Source: Methylotuvimicrobium alcaliphilum 20Z (GTDB lineage: Bacteria > Pseudomonadota > Gammaproteobacteria > Methylococcales > Methylomonadaceae). From it: a stretch of 64,000 bases of DNA. The notes under the pieces were generated by a model that searched no databases, was not told the origin of the DNA, and saw only the letters and a list, made by a program, of their open reading frames with translations. Within the stretch, counting starts at the first letter, position 1; each line of letters opens with the position of its first letter. Positions 35,433 to 43,750 of the stretch are shown piece by piece. The DNA lies in the NCBI RefSeq assembly GCF_000968535.2, contig NC_016112.1, positions 2,108,001-2,172,000 on the forward strand, in the 5' to 3' direction. Made by a program: the position numbers and the translations under genes.

Positions 35433-35810
35433 TTAGTGGGTCGATGCGTAAAGCCGTTGAATTTCTTTATATCGATTTGCCGCATCGTTCAAAGCGCTTC
35501 TGGCCGATACTAGGTCATCGTTTTTTACCGCGCTACGTGCTTTTTTCAGTACGCTGCTGGCTCGGTTGCGTTTGACGTCCAAGGCATTGTTGGCTATGTC
35601 CTTTTGCAACTGCCGGGCGTCGGTGATCAAGTCGATCAAAACGGCTTTATCTGTGTCGTTATCTAGTGCGCTTTGTGCTTCTTCGACTTTGGTCAGCGTA
35701 TTTTCGATAGCGGCTTTGACGTCGGCATAGGTTGCATTGGTAACCGCAAAAGCGTTGCTCGACAAAGCACCGAGCAGGAACGTAAACAGAATTTTAGCTA
35801 ATGTGTTCAT
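35433..35810 (-). CDS. Exported small helical protein
   Basis: A 125-residue periplasmic protein. The N-terminus MNTLAKILFTFLLGALSSNAFA is a signal peptide. The rest is helical and Ala/Asp-rich (ATYADVKAAIENTLTKVEEAQSALDNDTDKAVLIDLITDARQLQKDIANNALDVKRNRASSVLKKARSAVKNDDLVSARSALNDAANRYKEIQRLY). It resembles small periplasmic helical-bundle proteins, but I recognise no family. ATG 35810 is chosen over the longer frame because GAGG lies 6 bases upstream. It is divergent from the marR gene. Confidence 0.65.
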   Translation of the reverse strand: MNTLAKILFTFLLGALSSNAFAVTNATYADVKAAIENTLTKVEEAQSALDNDTDKAVLIDLITDARQLQKDIANNALDVKRNRASSVLKKARSAVKNDDLVSARSALNDAANRYKEIQRLYASTH

Positions 35811-35930
35811 ATAAAACCTCAGAAATGAAAAAACAAGATATATAGCCTGGAGATTATTAGGGGCTTCGGAAGCGAAGCATTGAGTCAATCTCAAGGTGTG
35901 GAGATAGTCTATCTTAAAAAAGGACTAACT

Positions 35931-35947
35931 AGAACTAAAAAGGTTCT
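35931..35947. promoter_or_regulatory. Candidate MarR operator, distal
   Basis: AGAAC - 7 bases - GTTCT, about 120 bases upstream of the exported helical protein gene. The half-site is the same as in the inverted repeat at 36237-36250 next to marR, which makes joint control of both genes by the MarR protein plausible. Confidence 0.35.
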
Positions 35948-36235
35948 AACCAAAACAAATATTTCAAATCAGTTTCCGTGCTCTCATGCTACGGATGATC
36001 GGTAATGCATTTAAATATAATTAAAAACATATGCTTGGGAAATATATCGGAGGTCGATTAGGAACTTTTTACGTCAGCGGCTCCGATAACATTTGGGCAG
36101 CAAGACTTGCCGAAATAAACAGGAAGACCAAAACTTGCCATTCATATAGAGGTTTCCAATAGTTTTGTATGACTGCATCTCGGCAGGTTTCGCGGTGAAA
36201 GCTTGCCGGGCTTATCGTTTGGCGCTATCCTAATC

Positions 36236-36250
36236 GTTCTGATTAGAACT
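36236..36250. promoter_or_regulatory. Candidate MarR operator, proximal
   Basis: GTTCT - GATT - AGAAC, a short perfect inverted repeat ending about 15 bases before the marR start. Its position would allow autorepression. It is only a candidate, because 5-base arms can occur by chance. Confidence 0.4.
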
Positions 36251-36264
36251 TTTTAGTTGATCGC

Positions 36265-36729
36265 ATGACAGTCTCTTCTACATTCCCAAGCGTATTGCGT
36301 GACTTATTACGCACACATCAAGCTTTTTTATCTTATGCGGCGGTTCATGTTCAAAAATTCGATCTGACCTTGCCGCAGTATGACGTCATCATCACCCTGG
36401 GTGGTACGGAAGGCATGACGCCTAAAAAACTGGGTGAAGAAACGCTGATCACGAAAGGCACTCTGACCGGAGTCGTCTGCCGATTGGAGGATAAAGGCCT
36501 CGTTCGGCGCTGCGCTTCCGCGAAGGATGGCCGGAGCCAAATCATCAGTTTGACCGAGGCTGGAAAAGATATCTATGAACGATCTTATCCGGAACATTTA
36601 CGTTACATCGGCCGTTTGTTCGACGATTATAAATCCGAAGAAATAGCGGCATTCGAGGGCGGTCTGGTGCGTTTGTACCAGGCAATCGCGGCTGCGAGGA
36701 ATGAGGAAAAGGGCGCAGGTGACGATTGA
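36265..36729 (+). CDS. MarR-family transcriptional regulator
   Basis: A 154-residue winged-helix regulator. The DNA-binding part is LPQYDVIITLGGTEGMTPKKLGEETLITKGTLTGVVCRLEDKGLVRRCASAKDGRSQIISLTEAGKDIY, with the recognition helix at TKGTLTGVVCRLEDKGL and the wing DGRSQ. Helices 1, 5 and 6 form the dimer. It lies alone, divergent from a small exported protein gene. The effector and targets are unknown; MarR relatives commonly respond to phenolics or oxidants. Confidence 0.88.
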   Translation: MTVSSTFPSVLRDLLRTHQAFLSYAAVHVQKFDLTLPQYDVIITLGGTEGMTPKKLGEETLITKGTLTGVVCRLEDKGLVRRCASAKDGRSQIISLTEAGKDIYERSYPEHLRYIGRLFDDYKSEEIAAFEGGLVRLYQAIAAARNEEKGAGDD

Positions 36730-36750
36730 AAGGATTTTAACCTAGAAAAA

Positions 36751-36876
36751 GAATTTCACCATAAAGAATAAGAAGTTAATTCAATAACTTGTTATGCGTT
36801 TGTATGGTACTTTCTTTTACCCAAGAGGTTAGCGGAAATATTTAGGTAATCTCTTGAAATGCTTCATTAACTTCAT
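36751..36876 (-). repeat. Element E, copy E2 (inverted relative to E1)
   Basis: About 126 bp, reverse complement of E1 (4575-4700) with roughly 70% of positions matching by eye. Shared blocks are GAATTTCACCAT, AAGTTAATTCAATAACTTGT, ACCCAAGAGGTTAGCG-type and CTTCATTAACTTCATG. It follows the marR stop by 21 bases. The rest of the 346-base gap up to DUF3422 has no recognised feature. Confidence 0.6.
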
Positions 36877-37076
36877 GTGCTTCATGGTTAAGTTGCCGAA
36901 ATTAGGTTTACGGTTGTTTATCTCGGTAGCTTAGGAAAGCGAAACATAACTGCCTCATTTGATTTTTTCGGTTTGATGACCTTTAAGTAACAATCGCTAT
37001 AAACTTTTCATCATTATCAACAATCGCTAAACTATGCCGTTTTTCAAGAGCGCCCCGGCTCTTAATGTTTCGATAA

Positions 37077-38405
37077 ATGACAACCGACAATAATGTGACG
37101 ACTCTATTTCCCCTGCCGCAAAACCACCCGCAACGTTTCGTGTTGCACAACGAAGTCCATGCCCGTGCATCGTTGAATCTCGAATTGCCGATCAGGGCCA
37201 GTCATCTGGCCTTGCTGTTGACGAGCGACGAAAAACAGCGCGAACGCGATCATCTGAGCAAGCTCTGCGAGCGTTACGGCAAGCCCTGTCCCGAAAAAGA
37301 CGCTAGCCATTTGAGCGAAACCTTCGATACGTTCGAGATCCGGTGGGAGCAGCATAGCGAATTCAGCACCTACACGTTTTATGTAGCGAATACGCCGGCC
37401 GATCCGTTTTCCGATCCTGCGTTGAAAAAAGTGCCGGTCGATTGGCTTTCCGAATTGCCGGGTCAATTGATGGTTGCCGCGCATGCCGCAATCCAACCGG
37501 CGGCTGTCGTCAAGAACGGCGACGGTCTCGATATGGCTGCGATTTCCGCCTGTTTCGCGAACAATCCGGTCGTCGGTTCCAGCGTGACTGGCGGGGACGC
37601 CCAAGTATTTACTGATTTCAGGGTACATGTAGACGGCTTCAGCCGTTTTCTGATCGTCGACCATAATTTGCGCTCGGCGCAGGCGGGGCGATTGCTGCAT
37701 CGTCTGTTCGAAATCGAAGTCTACCGAGTGATGGCATTGCTGGCATTTCCTATTGCGAAAAAGCTCGCTCCGGAACTGAGACGGGCTAACCAAAAGCTTT
37801 ACACAATCACGAATGCGATGGCGCAATCGGACAACAGCAAAGACGCAGGGCTGTTGGACGAATTGACGACGTTGGCTGCCGAAATCGAAAACCATATTTC
37901 GACGCATCTGTTTCGCTTCACGGCCGCAAGCGCTTACTATCAGCTCGTCGGTCAACGCCTAGAAGATTTACGCGAAGTCCGGATTCAAGGCATACAGACG
38001 CTCGGTGAATTCATTCGGAGGCGCATGGAACCGGCGATGAGCACTTGCTATTCGACCTCCAAACGCTTCACGTCCCTGTCCGAAAGAGTCGGCAATGCGA
38101 GCCAATTACTGCGAACCCGCGTCGATATCGTGATCGAACGGCAAAATCAAGGTTTACTGAGCTCAATGGCGCGGAGGGCGAAGATGCAGTTCAAGATGCA
38201 GCAGACCGTCGAAGGCATTTCGATCGTCGCGATCACCTATTACGCGACCGGACTGATCGGCTCGATCTCCAAGGCGCTACGTGCGGCCGGCTGGCCGGTC
38301 AATCCGGAGTTGGCGGTAGGCGCGGCGATTCCGTTCGTGATGATCGCGGTCGCGTTGGGCCTGAAACGGATTCACAAGATGATCGAAAAAACGAGCGAGG
38401 AATGA
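37077..38405 (+). CDS. DUF3422 family membrane protein
   Basis: A 442-residue protein of the DUF3422 family. It starts with the typical QNHPQRFVLHNEVHARASLNLELPIRASHLALL. A long soluble region, with a predicted helical stretch around residues 230-330, precedes two hydrophobic segments near the C-terminus (about 375-395 and 405-425, with TYYATGLIGSISKALRAAGWPVNPELAVGAAIPFVMIAVALGLKRIH). The family is conserved in proteobacteria without a known function. The C-terminal layout resembles CorA-like transporters in outline only. Confidence 0.82.
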   Translation: MTTDNNVTTLFPLPQNHPQRFVLHNEVHARASLNLELPIRASHLALLLTSDEKQRERDHLSKLCERYGKPCPEKDASHLSETFDTFEIRWEQHSEFSTYTFYVANTPADPFSDPALKKVPVDWLSELPGQLMVAAHAAIQPAAVVKNGDGLDMAAISACFANNPVVGSSVTGGDAQVFTDFRVHVDGFSRFLIVDHNLRSAQAGRLLHRLFEIEVYRVMALLAFPIAKKLAPELRRANQKLYTITNAMAQSDNSKDAGLLDELTTLAAEIENHISTHLFRFTAASAYYQLVGQRLEDLREVRIQGIQTLGEFIRRRMEPAMSTCYSTSKRFTSLSERVGNASQLLRTRVDIVIERQNQGLLSSMARRAKMQFKMQQTVEGISIVAITYYATGLIGSISKALRAAGWPVNPELAVGAAIPFVMIAVALGLKRIHKMIEKTSEE

Positions 38406-38432
38406 AGTCAGGTAGGCAGGGTTGGCGATAAC

Positions 38433-38744
38433 CATGCCTTTCGCACTTCAAATTTCGTCGATATGACCTGATTAGCAAGATGCTTCAGCTTGCCGAAGTG
38501 AACTGTCCGAGCAGTGGCCAGTCGCAGCCACTTCTGCGGGACGGGTTATTTAACCCGTCCCCAACGTTTCGGTTTACCCTAAACAATTCGGCTGACTTCG
38601 GCCAAAGTCAAAACGTTTAGGACGGGGTTGCAAACCCCGTCCTGCTAGGGAATTGCTGATCTTTGGGCTTTAGCTGAAGAAACTTGCTAATCAGGTCTTT
38701 TGATGGTCACCCCCGGTGCCGAATTTTGATCAGCGATGGATATA
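38433..38744 (+). repeat. Mosaic repeat type A, copy A7, interrupted by element B2
   Basis: The left end CCTTTCGCACTTCAAATTTC is at 38436-38456. The right end GGTGCCGAATTTTGATCAGC with GCGATGGATATA is at 38715-38744. Between lies the whole of element B2 (38467-38695), so B2 inserted into a type-A repeat. Most of the A core was lost around the insertion. Confidence 0.7.
38467..38695 (+). mobile_element. MITE-like element B, copy B2
   Basis: 229 bp with the same inverted ends as B1 and B3 (CCTGATTAGCAAG and CTTGCTAATCAGG). Its interior differs: it carries a whole GGACGGGGTTGCAAACCCCG hairpin of the type found at 50997 and 63387, followed by CTGCTAGGGAATTGCTGATC, which all B copies share. The 8 bases on the two sides do not match, so no target duplication is left at this site. 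Confidence 0.75.
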
Positions 38745-38755
38745 ACAAGGGTCAA

Positions 38756-39643
38756 TTAATCGATAAATCGTTTAATTAAATTGCCGTACTCGTCAATTCT
38801 TCTGTCGCGTAGATAAGGCCAAATTTGTCTGACGCGCTCGCTACGCGCGCGGTCCAATTCCTTAGTCAAGATGATTTGTTCGCTGGTTCCGGCTTGCGCG
38901 AGAAATTCGCCTTGCGGACCGGTGATGAAGCTGTTGCCCCAGAATTCGATGCCGGTCGAGGCGTCATCGGGCGATGCTTCGAATCCGATGCGGTTACACG
39001 AAACGACCGGTAGTCCGTTAGCGATCGCGTGCGCGCGTTGAATCGTGATCCATGCGTCGAGTTGGCGCTGCTTTTCGTCGTTAGTATCGGCAGGATCCCA
39101 ACCGATCGCGGTCGGATAAATCAAAATATCGGCGCCTGCCAAGGCCATTAAACGGGCGCCTTCCGGATACCACTGATCCCAGCAAACCATCACGCCCAAT
39201 TTACCGATCGAGGTCTCTATCGGTTTAAAACCGATGTCGCCGGGTGTGAAGTAATATTTTTCATAATAACCGGGATCGTCGGGAATATGCATCTTTCGGT
39301 ATTTGCCGGCGATGCTGCCGTCTGTGTCGAATACGACGGCAGTATTGTGATAAAGGCCCGGCGCGCGCTTTTCGAATATTGTCGATACGATGACGATCTC
39401 TTGATCCTTGGCGGCTTGAGACAGTATTTCGGTACTCGGTCCTGGAATCGGTTCGGCCGTGGCGAAGCAGTTAAAATCTTCATTCTGGCAAAAATACGGG
39501 CCTAAATGTAGTTCCGGCAAAACGGCCAAGTTGGCTCCGGATTGTTTGGCCTCTTTGATTAAATCGATCGATAGATTTAGATTGCCGGCTTTGTCGGCGT
39601 TACAAGGTTGTTGAATCGCGCTGACGATGATGTTCGAGCTCAT
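38756..39643 (-). CDS. aguB: N-carbamoylputrescine amidase
   Basis: A 295-residue nitrilase-family amidase that releases putrescine, CO2 and ammonia from N-carbamoylputrescine. The catalytic triad is Glu44 (VLPELHLGPYF), Lys117 (KYRKMHIPDDPGYYEKYYF) and Cys154 (VMVCWDQWYPEGARLMAL). The FCQNED segment after HLGPY is typical of plant- and bacterial-type AguB. I start at ATG 39643. It acts with aguA, encoded upstream in the same direction, in the agmatine route to putrescine. Confidence 0.93.
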   Translation of the reverse strand: MSSNIIVSAIQQPCNADKAGNLNLSIDLIKEAKQSGANLAVLPELHLGPYFCQNEDFNCFATAEPIPGPSTEILSQAAKDQEIVIVSTIFEKRAPGLYHNTAVVFDTDGSIAGKYRKMHIPDDPGYYEKYYFTPGDIGFKPIETSIGKLGVMVCWDQWYPEGARLMALAGADILIYPTAIGWDPADTNDEKQRQLDAWITIQRAHAIANGLPVVSCNRIGFEASPDDASTGIEFWGNSFITGPQGEFLAQAGTSEQIILTKELDRARSERVRQIWPYLRDRRIDEYGNLIKRFID

Positions 39644-39944
39644 GATTATGATGTATGACTGCGGTTCGGAAAAATCTCTCGCTTCCAAGCCCTAGCTTGG
39701 GAGTGTATATAGTCCAAGCTCTGCTTGGTGTGTATACAAGCAAAGCTTGACGGGACGATGAAGTTCGATTTCATGATTGTGAGATATGACGGCTGTTCGA
39801 AAAAGTTCGGTATTATATCGCCAATTGCCGGGCGCAGTTATACCCTTTGCGGGATAAAATTCATGGCGCCTTATCAGGCGAGTTACCGAACCCTCAGCAA
39901 AGCCCGTAGTTCTTCGACGTTATTTATCAAGAAATCCTTATTCC
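39644..39944. other. aguB-aguA gap with duplicated aguB 5' end and hairpins
   Basis: Bases about 39632-39682, covering the aguB start region, reappear in decayed form at about 39754-39804; both contain GACGATGA, GTTCGA and TCATGATT in register. Between the copies are hairpins CCAAGCCCTAGCTTGG and CCAAGCTCTGCTTGG, like those inside element B1. A type-D-like end, GGCGAGTTACCGAACCCTC, and TTATACCCTTTGC remnants lie near 39838-39895. No gene is seen in this 301-base stretch. Confidence 0.45.
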
Positions 39945-40970
39945 TTAATCTGTCGAGATAGTTGCCGGAAACTGCATCGTCATGCAATGCAGGCTGCCGT
40001 ATTGATGCACGATCGGCCGGCAGGGCGTGGCAATGATTTCGTGTTGAGGGAAACATTCGGCTAGTTTATCGACGGCGGTTTGATCCATTGGATCGTCGTA
40101 AACTGGAACCATGACAGCATCATTAATGATCAGAAAGTTCGAGTAATTGGCGGGTAAACGCTTGCCGTCTGCGTCGAAAATCGGTTTCGGCAAATCCAGC
40201 GCAACCAACTTGTACGGTTCGCCGCTAATCATTTTCATGGCCTTAAGCTGTGCCTCCATGTTTTTTAGGCTTTGGTAATGCTTCTCGGACGGATCGTTGC
40301 TGCTGGTATAGGCGATTGTGTCGGAACTGCAGAAGCGGGCGAGCGTGTCGATATGGGCATCGGTGTCATCGCCGTCGAGATTTTCCTGATCGATCCACAA
40401 TACGCGTTCGGCGCCGAAATGCTTTTGTAATTGCGCCTCGATTTGATCCCTGTTCAATTCCGGATTCCGGTTCGGATTGAGCAGGCATTGTTTGGTCGTC
40501 AATATCGTGCCTTCGCCGTCGCTTTCGACGCTGCCGCCTTCGAGTACCATGTCGATGTCGAGATGCGGGTTGCTTGCGAACGGGGCGTGTTTCAGTAGAT
40601 TCCGATTCAAGGCATTGTCGGCCGCATGTTCGTATTTGCCGCCCCAGCCGTTGAAACGGAAATTTAGCAATAGCGGCTTGCCGTCTTTTTCGACGGTCAG
40701 AAATGCCGTATCTCTAACCCAGATGTCGTTGTAATCGGCATGTATGAAACGGATACCGGATTTTTCGACTGGTAACAGCGTTTCGATATGTCGTTGCTGA
40801 ACAGCGCTCTTGCACAAGATGATCAACGATTCATAACGGCAGATCGTTTCGGCGATGAAGCGATAGCTTTGTTCGACGTCGTTGAGATTCCCCCCGAAAT
40901 CGCCGGATTGATCAGGCCATGCAATCAGTACGGCGGATTGTTTTTCCCATTCTGCTGGAAAACGGATCAT
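39945..40970 (-). CDS. aguA: Agmatine deiminase
   Basis: A 341-residue agmatine iminohydrolase of the PPAD fold; it converts agmatine to N-carbamoylputrescine. It opens with MIRFPAEWEKQSAVLIAWPDQSGDFGG. Active-site landmarks are NDIWVRDTAF, the LEGGSVESDGEG motif, DTDAHIDTLARF and the catalytic Cys329 in YGSLHCMTMQFP. It completes putrescine synthesis with AguB, encoded about 300 bases downstream. An arginine decarboxylase gene, needed to make agmatine, is not in the window. Confidence 0.94.
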   Translation of the reverse strand: MIRFPAEWEKQSAVLIAWPDQSGDFGGNLNDVEQSYRFIAETICRYESLIILCKSAVQQRHIETLLPVEKSGIRFIHADYNDIWVRDTAFLTVEKDGKPLLLNFRFNGWGGKYEHAADNALNRNLLKHAPFASNPHLDIDMVLEGGSVESDGEGTILTTKQCLLNPNRNPELNRDQIEAQLQKHFGAERVLWIDQENLDGDDTDAHIDTLARFCSSDTIAYTSSNDPSEKHYQSLKNMEAQLKAMKMISGEPYKLVALDLPKPIFDADGKRLPANYSNFLIINDAVMVPVYDDPMDQTAVDKLAECFPQHEIIATPCRPIVHQYGSLHCMTMQFPATISTD

Positions 40971-40987
40971 TTTTTGTTTTTCCTATG

Positions 40988-42679
40988 TTATAAAGTCGAC
41001 GAAGTGTCGGAGATCGATTGAAAAAGCATTTCTCGGGCATGGGCCAAGGTGTTTTCGGTAATGTTAACGCCGCCGAGCATGCGAGCGATTTCTTCGACGC
41101 GTTCTTCGGGGGCTAGCGGCCTGACATTGGATGTCGTGATATCGCTCCGGTTATTTTTGGAGACATACAAATGATGATGGGCTTGCGATGCGACTTGAGG
41201 TAGATGTGTAACGCACATGACTTGCCGATTGAGACTCAAAGCGCGCAATTTTTGTCCGACGATTTCGGCAATGCCGCCGCCGATCCCGGAGTCGACTTCG
41301 TCGAAGATCATCGTCGGCGTGGTTTTGTCATGGCTGGTTGTAACCTGAATAGCAAGGCTGATTCGTGATAGTTCTCCGCCGGATGCAACTTTTGATAAAG
41401 GCTTGGCCGGAAGGCCAGGATTGGCGCTAACCAGAAATTCCACTTTATCTTGGCCATCGGCGCGTGGGTGTGTAGCACCTAGCGGTGAAACTTGTACGAT
41501 GAAATCGCCTTGCGGCATGCCAAGCTCCTTGATCATCGCCGAAATCCGTTCTTGCAATAGCTGGCCGCCTTGTTGGCGTTTTCGAGTTAATTGAGCGGCT
41601 AATTCATGGTATGCAGCAAGTAGCCTCTCGGTTTTTTCGGTTAATTCTTCGATGCGCTCGCCACTGTGGGTCAGATTGTTCAATTCCTGCTCGAGACCGA
41701 AGGCCAGTTCCGGCAATTCCTCGGGTTGTACATGGTGTTTACGGCAGAGGCTTTGAATGATGCCGATTTGGTTTTCCAGCGACTCCAAGCGCAAGGGGTC
41801 TGCTTCCAGGCTATCCAAATAGCGGCGTAATTGGTGCGCGGCTTCCTCGATCTGAATTTGCGCTTCGTTTAAAATGCCGTTGATAGATTCGATATCCGGC
41901 GCAAAACGCGTTAAATCGTTCAAGGCATGAGTCGATTGTAGCAGCAACCGGTTGAGCGATTGTTCGTCGTTTTCGTAGAGCAAATCAAGCTGCCGATGCC
42001 CGGTCGCTAGGATTTCTTCGAGGTGGGCTAGTTTGCTGTGTTCTTCTGTTAGTTCGGCATAATTGAAATTGTTCAAGTCGAGTTGCTGCAATTCGTCGAG
42101 CTGGTAGCGCAGTAATTCTTCGCGCTCGGTTCTGTCCGCGCTGGCTTTTTTCAGAGCTTGTAGTTCCTTGTGGGTTTGTTGCCATTGGTGGAAGTGGGTA
42201 TCGACTTGGTCTAGTAGGGCTTGATTGCCGGCAAAAACGTCTAGTAATCGGCGCTGTTCATCGCTATGGAGTAAAGTCAAATGCGCATGTTGTCCGTGTA
42301 TTTCAACTAGCTTTTCACTGAGTTCCTGTAAGGTTTGCAATGTAACCGGGCGATTGTTGATATAGGCTTTTGATCGGCCGTCATGGTTGATGACGCGCCT
42401 AATCAGGCAGTGTTGATCATCATCCAGCTCGTTTTCTTCAAGCCATTTTTTTGCCAGAGGGGCATCCGATAAATCGAATTCCAAATTGATTTCTGCACGC
42501 TTGCTATTTGGCCGGATATAGCCGGAATCGGCCCGATCGCCTAGTGCCAAGCCAAGTGCGGTCAATAAAATCGATTTGCCGGCGCCGGTTTCGCCTGTCA
42601 ATACCGACATGCCGGTGTTTACATCCAGGTTTAATGTTTTGACGACAGCCAGGTCGTTAATGGAAAGATTTAGTAGCAT
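40988..42679 (-). CDS. recN: DNA repair protein RecN
   Basis: A 563-residue SMC-like ATPase for double-strand-break repair. It starts MLLNLSINDLAVVKTLNLDVNTGMSVLTGETGAGKSILLTALGLALGDRA (Walker A at residues 30-37). A long central coiled coil follows, and the C-terminal head has KVASGGELSRISLAIQV and MIFDEVDSGIGGGIAEIVG. It lies nine bases downstream of nadK, a conserved arrangement. No LexA-type box (CTGT-N8-ACAG) was noticed upstream of nadK. Confidence 0.95.
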   Translation of the reverse strand: MLLNLSINDLAVVKTLNLDVNTGMSVLTGETGAGKSILLTALGLALGDRADSGYIRPNSKRAEINLEFDLSDAPLAKKWLEENELDDDQHCLIRRVINHDGRSKAYINNRPVTLQTLQELSEKLVEIHGQHAHLTLLHSDEQRRLLDVFAGNQALLDQVDTHFHQWQQTHKELQALKKASADRTEREELLRYQLDELQQLDLNNFNYAELTEEHSKLAHLEEILATGHRQLDLLYENDEQSLNRLLLQSTHALNDLTRFAPDIESINGILNEAQIQIEEAAHQLRRYLDSLEADPLRLESLENQIGIIQSLCRKHHVQPEELPELAFGLEQELNNLTHSGERIEELTEKTERLLAAYHELAAQLTRKRQQGGQLLQERISAMIKELGMPQGDFIVQVSPLGATHPRADGQDKVEFLVSANPGLPAKPLSKVASGGELSRISLAIQVTTSHDKTTPTMIFDEVDSGIGGGIAEIVGQKLRALSLNRQVMCVTHLPQVASQAHHHLYVSKNNRSDITTSNVRPLAPEERVEEIARMLGGVNITENTLAHAREMLFQSISDTSSTL

Positions 42680-42688
42680 GAGAATGAG

Positions 42689-43570
42689 TTAAGGATAACC
42701 GCCGCTCCAGTTGAGTTTTTTTCTGAGGATTTCAAAAAAATCGTGTCCTTCGGGATGGAGAATTCTAATCGGTTTCGGATCTTTTTTAATCAAAATTTTA
42801 TCACTGATCAATACTTCGGGTATTTCAAGATGATCGCAGGTAACCAAGGCATTGATTTGTTTGGTTTGACAGAAACTAATTTCGATTTCGGCCGTATCGT
42901 CGATGACGATTGGGCGATTCGATAGCGTATGAGGATTAAGCGGTACCAAAACCAAGGCATTCAGAGACGGATGCAAAATCGGGCCGCCCGCCGACAATGA
43001 ATAAGCGGTCGAACCGGTCGGGGTCGAGACGATCATGCCGTCGGATCGTTGCGAATTCAGATAGACCCCGTTAATGTGCGTGACGATTTCTATCATGCTC
43101 GGCGTGACCCAGCGATGCACGACGACTTCGTTTACGGCGGTTTGTTCGTTAAAGACTCGATGGTCGCGAATGATTTTGGTTCGCAATAGATAGCGCCTTT
43201 CTTCGCTATATTGGCCAGTTAAAATGTTATTGAGCTTGGGTAATAATTCATATGGCGAAATGTCGACAAGAAACCCGAGGCGCCCCAAATTGATCCCAAC
43301 TAGTGGAATGTCGTATTGGGCGATTGCACGCGCGGCAGATAAAAACGTACCGTCGCCACCAGCGGCGATAATCAGGTCGCAGTGCTGTCCGATACTCTCG
43401 ATGGCCGAGGTTTCAACGCCGGATTCCGTTATAAATTGAGCGCTCAAGCGGTCAACTATGACGGCATAATCGTGCTGTTTAAGGTAACGGTAAAGAATCG
43501 CTAAAGTTTCGGCAATTCCGGGGTCGCTGGCTTTACCGATAATGCCGATGGTTTTGAATGAGCTGTGCAT
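42689..43570 (-). CDS. nadK: NAD kinase
   Basis: A 293-residue ATP-NAD kinase making NADP. Motifs are the GGDGTFLSAAR loop near residue 71, the VGINLGRLGFLVDI stretch, the NEVVVHRW NAD-binding segment and SDGMIVSTPTGSTAYSLSAGGPI. It is the upstream gene of the nadK-recN pair and lies back to back with the heat-shock cluster. Confidence 0.95.
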   Translation of the reverse strand: MHSSFKTIGIIGKASDPGIAETLAILYRYLKQHDYAVIVDRLSAQFITESGVETSAIESIGQHCDLIIAAGGDGTFLSAARAIAQYDIPLVGINLGRLGFLVDISPYELLPKLNNILTGQYSEERRYLLRTKIIRDHRVFNEQTAVNEVVVHRWVTPSMIEIVTHINGVYLNSQRSDGMIVSTPTGSTAYSLSAGGPILHPSLNALVLVPLNPHTLSNRPIVIDDTAEIEISFCQTKQINALVTCDHLEIPEVLISDKILIKKDPKPIRILHPEGHDFFEILRKKLNWSGGYP

Positions 43571-43633
43571 TGTCGTTAATTTAAGAAAGGATTTGATCGA
43601 ATTATACTCAATAAGTCAAGGGGTGAGGTTTAA

Positions 43634-43696
43634 AGGTGAAAGAAGAAAGGTCAAAGGTGCAAGTAGCAAGGGGAAAGGTGAAAGGTGAAAGGTGAA
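43634..43696 (+). repeat. Degenerate heptanucleotide array (AGGTGAA)
   Basis: Nine consecutive 7-base units read AGGTGAA, AGAAGAA, AGGTCAA, AGGTGCA, AGTAGCA, AGGGGAA, then AGGTGAA three times. This is the same heptamer, in another phase, as the perfect array after pstS (25781-25833), but decayed. It lies at the nadK side of the 531-base nadK-hrcA gap. Confidence 0.8.
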
Positions 43697-43750
43697 AGGG
43701 GGTAGTCGAAAAAAGCTATTTTTAGCTAATTACTGTGTTCCCGCGTTTTA

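Larger units (their letters stand above)
35811..36264. other. 454-base divergent control region before marR
   Basis: No gene of useful size was found. It holds two inverted repeats with the same half-site: AGAAC - 7 bases - GTTCT near the 125-residue exported gene (35931-35947) and GTTCT - 4 bases - AGAAC next to marR. The middle part is A+T-rich. A 43-codon frame at about 36031-36162 lacks a Shine-Dalgarno sequence and was not called. Confidence 0.45.

Noticed and set aside
36031-36162. A 43-codon frame (MLGKYIGGRLGTFYVSGSDN...) upstream of marR
   Set aside because: No Shine-Dalgarno sequence, no homologue recognised and ordinary composition. Could be real but cannot be supported.
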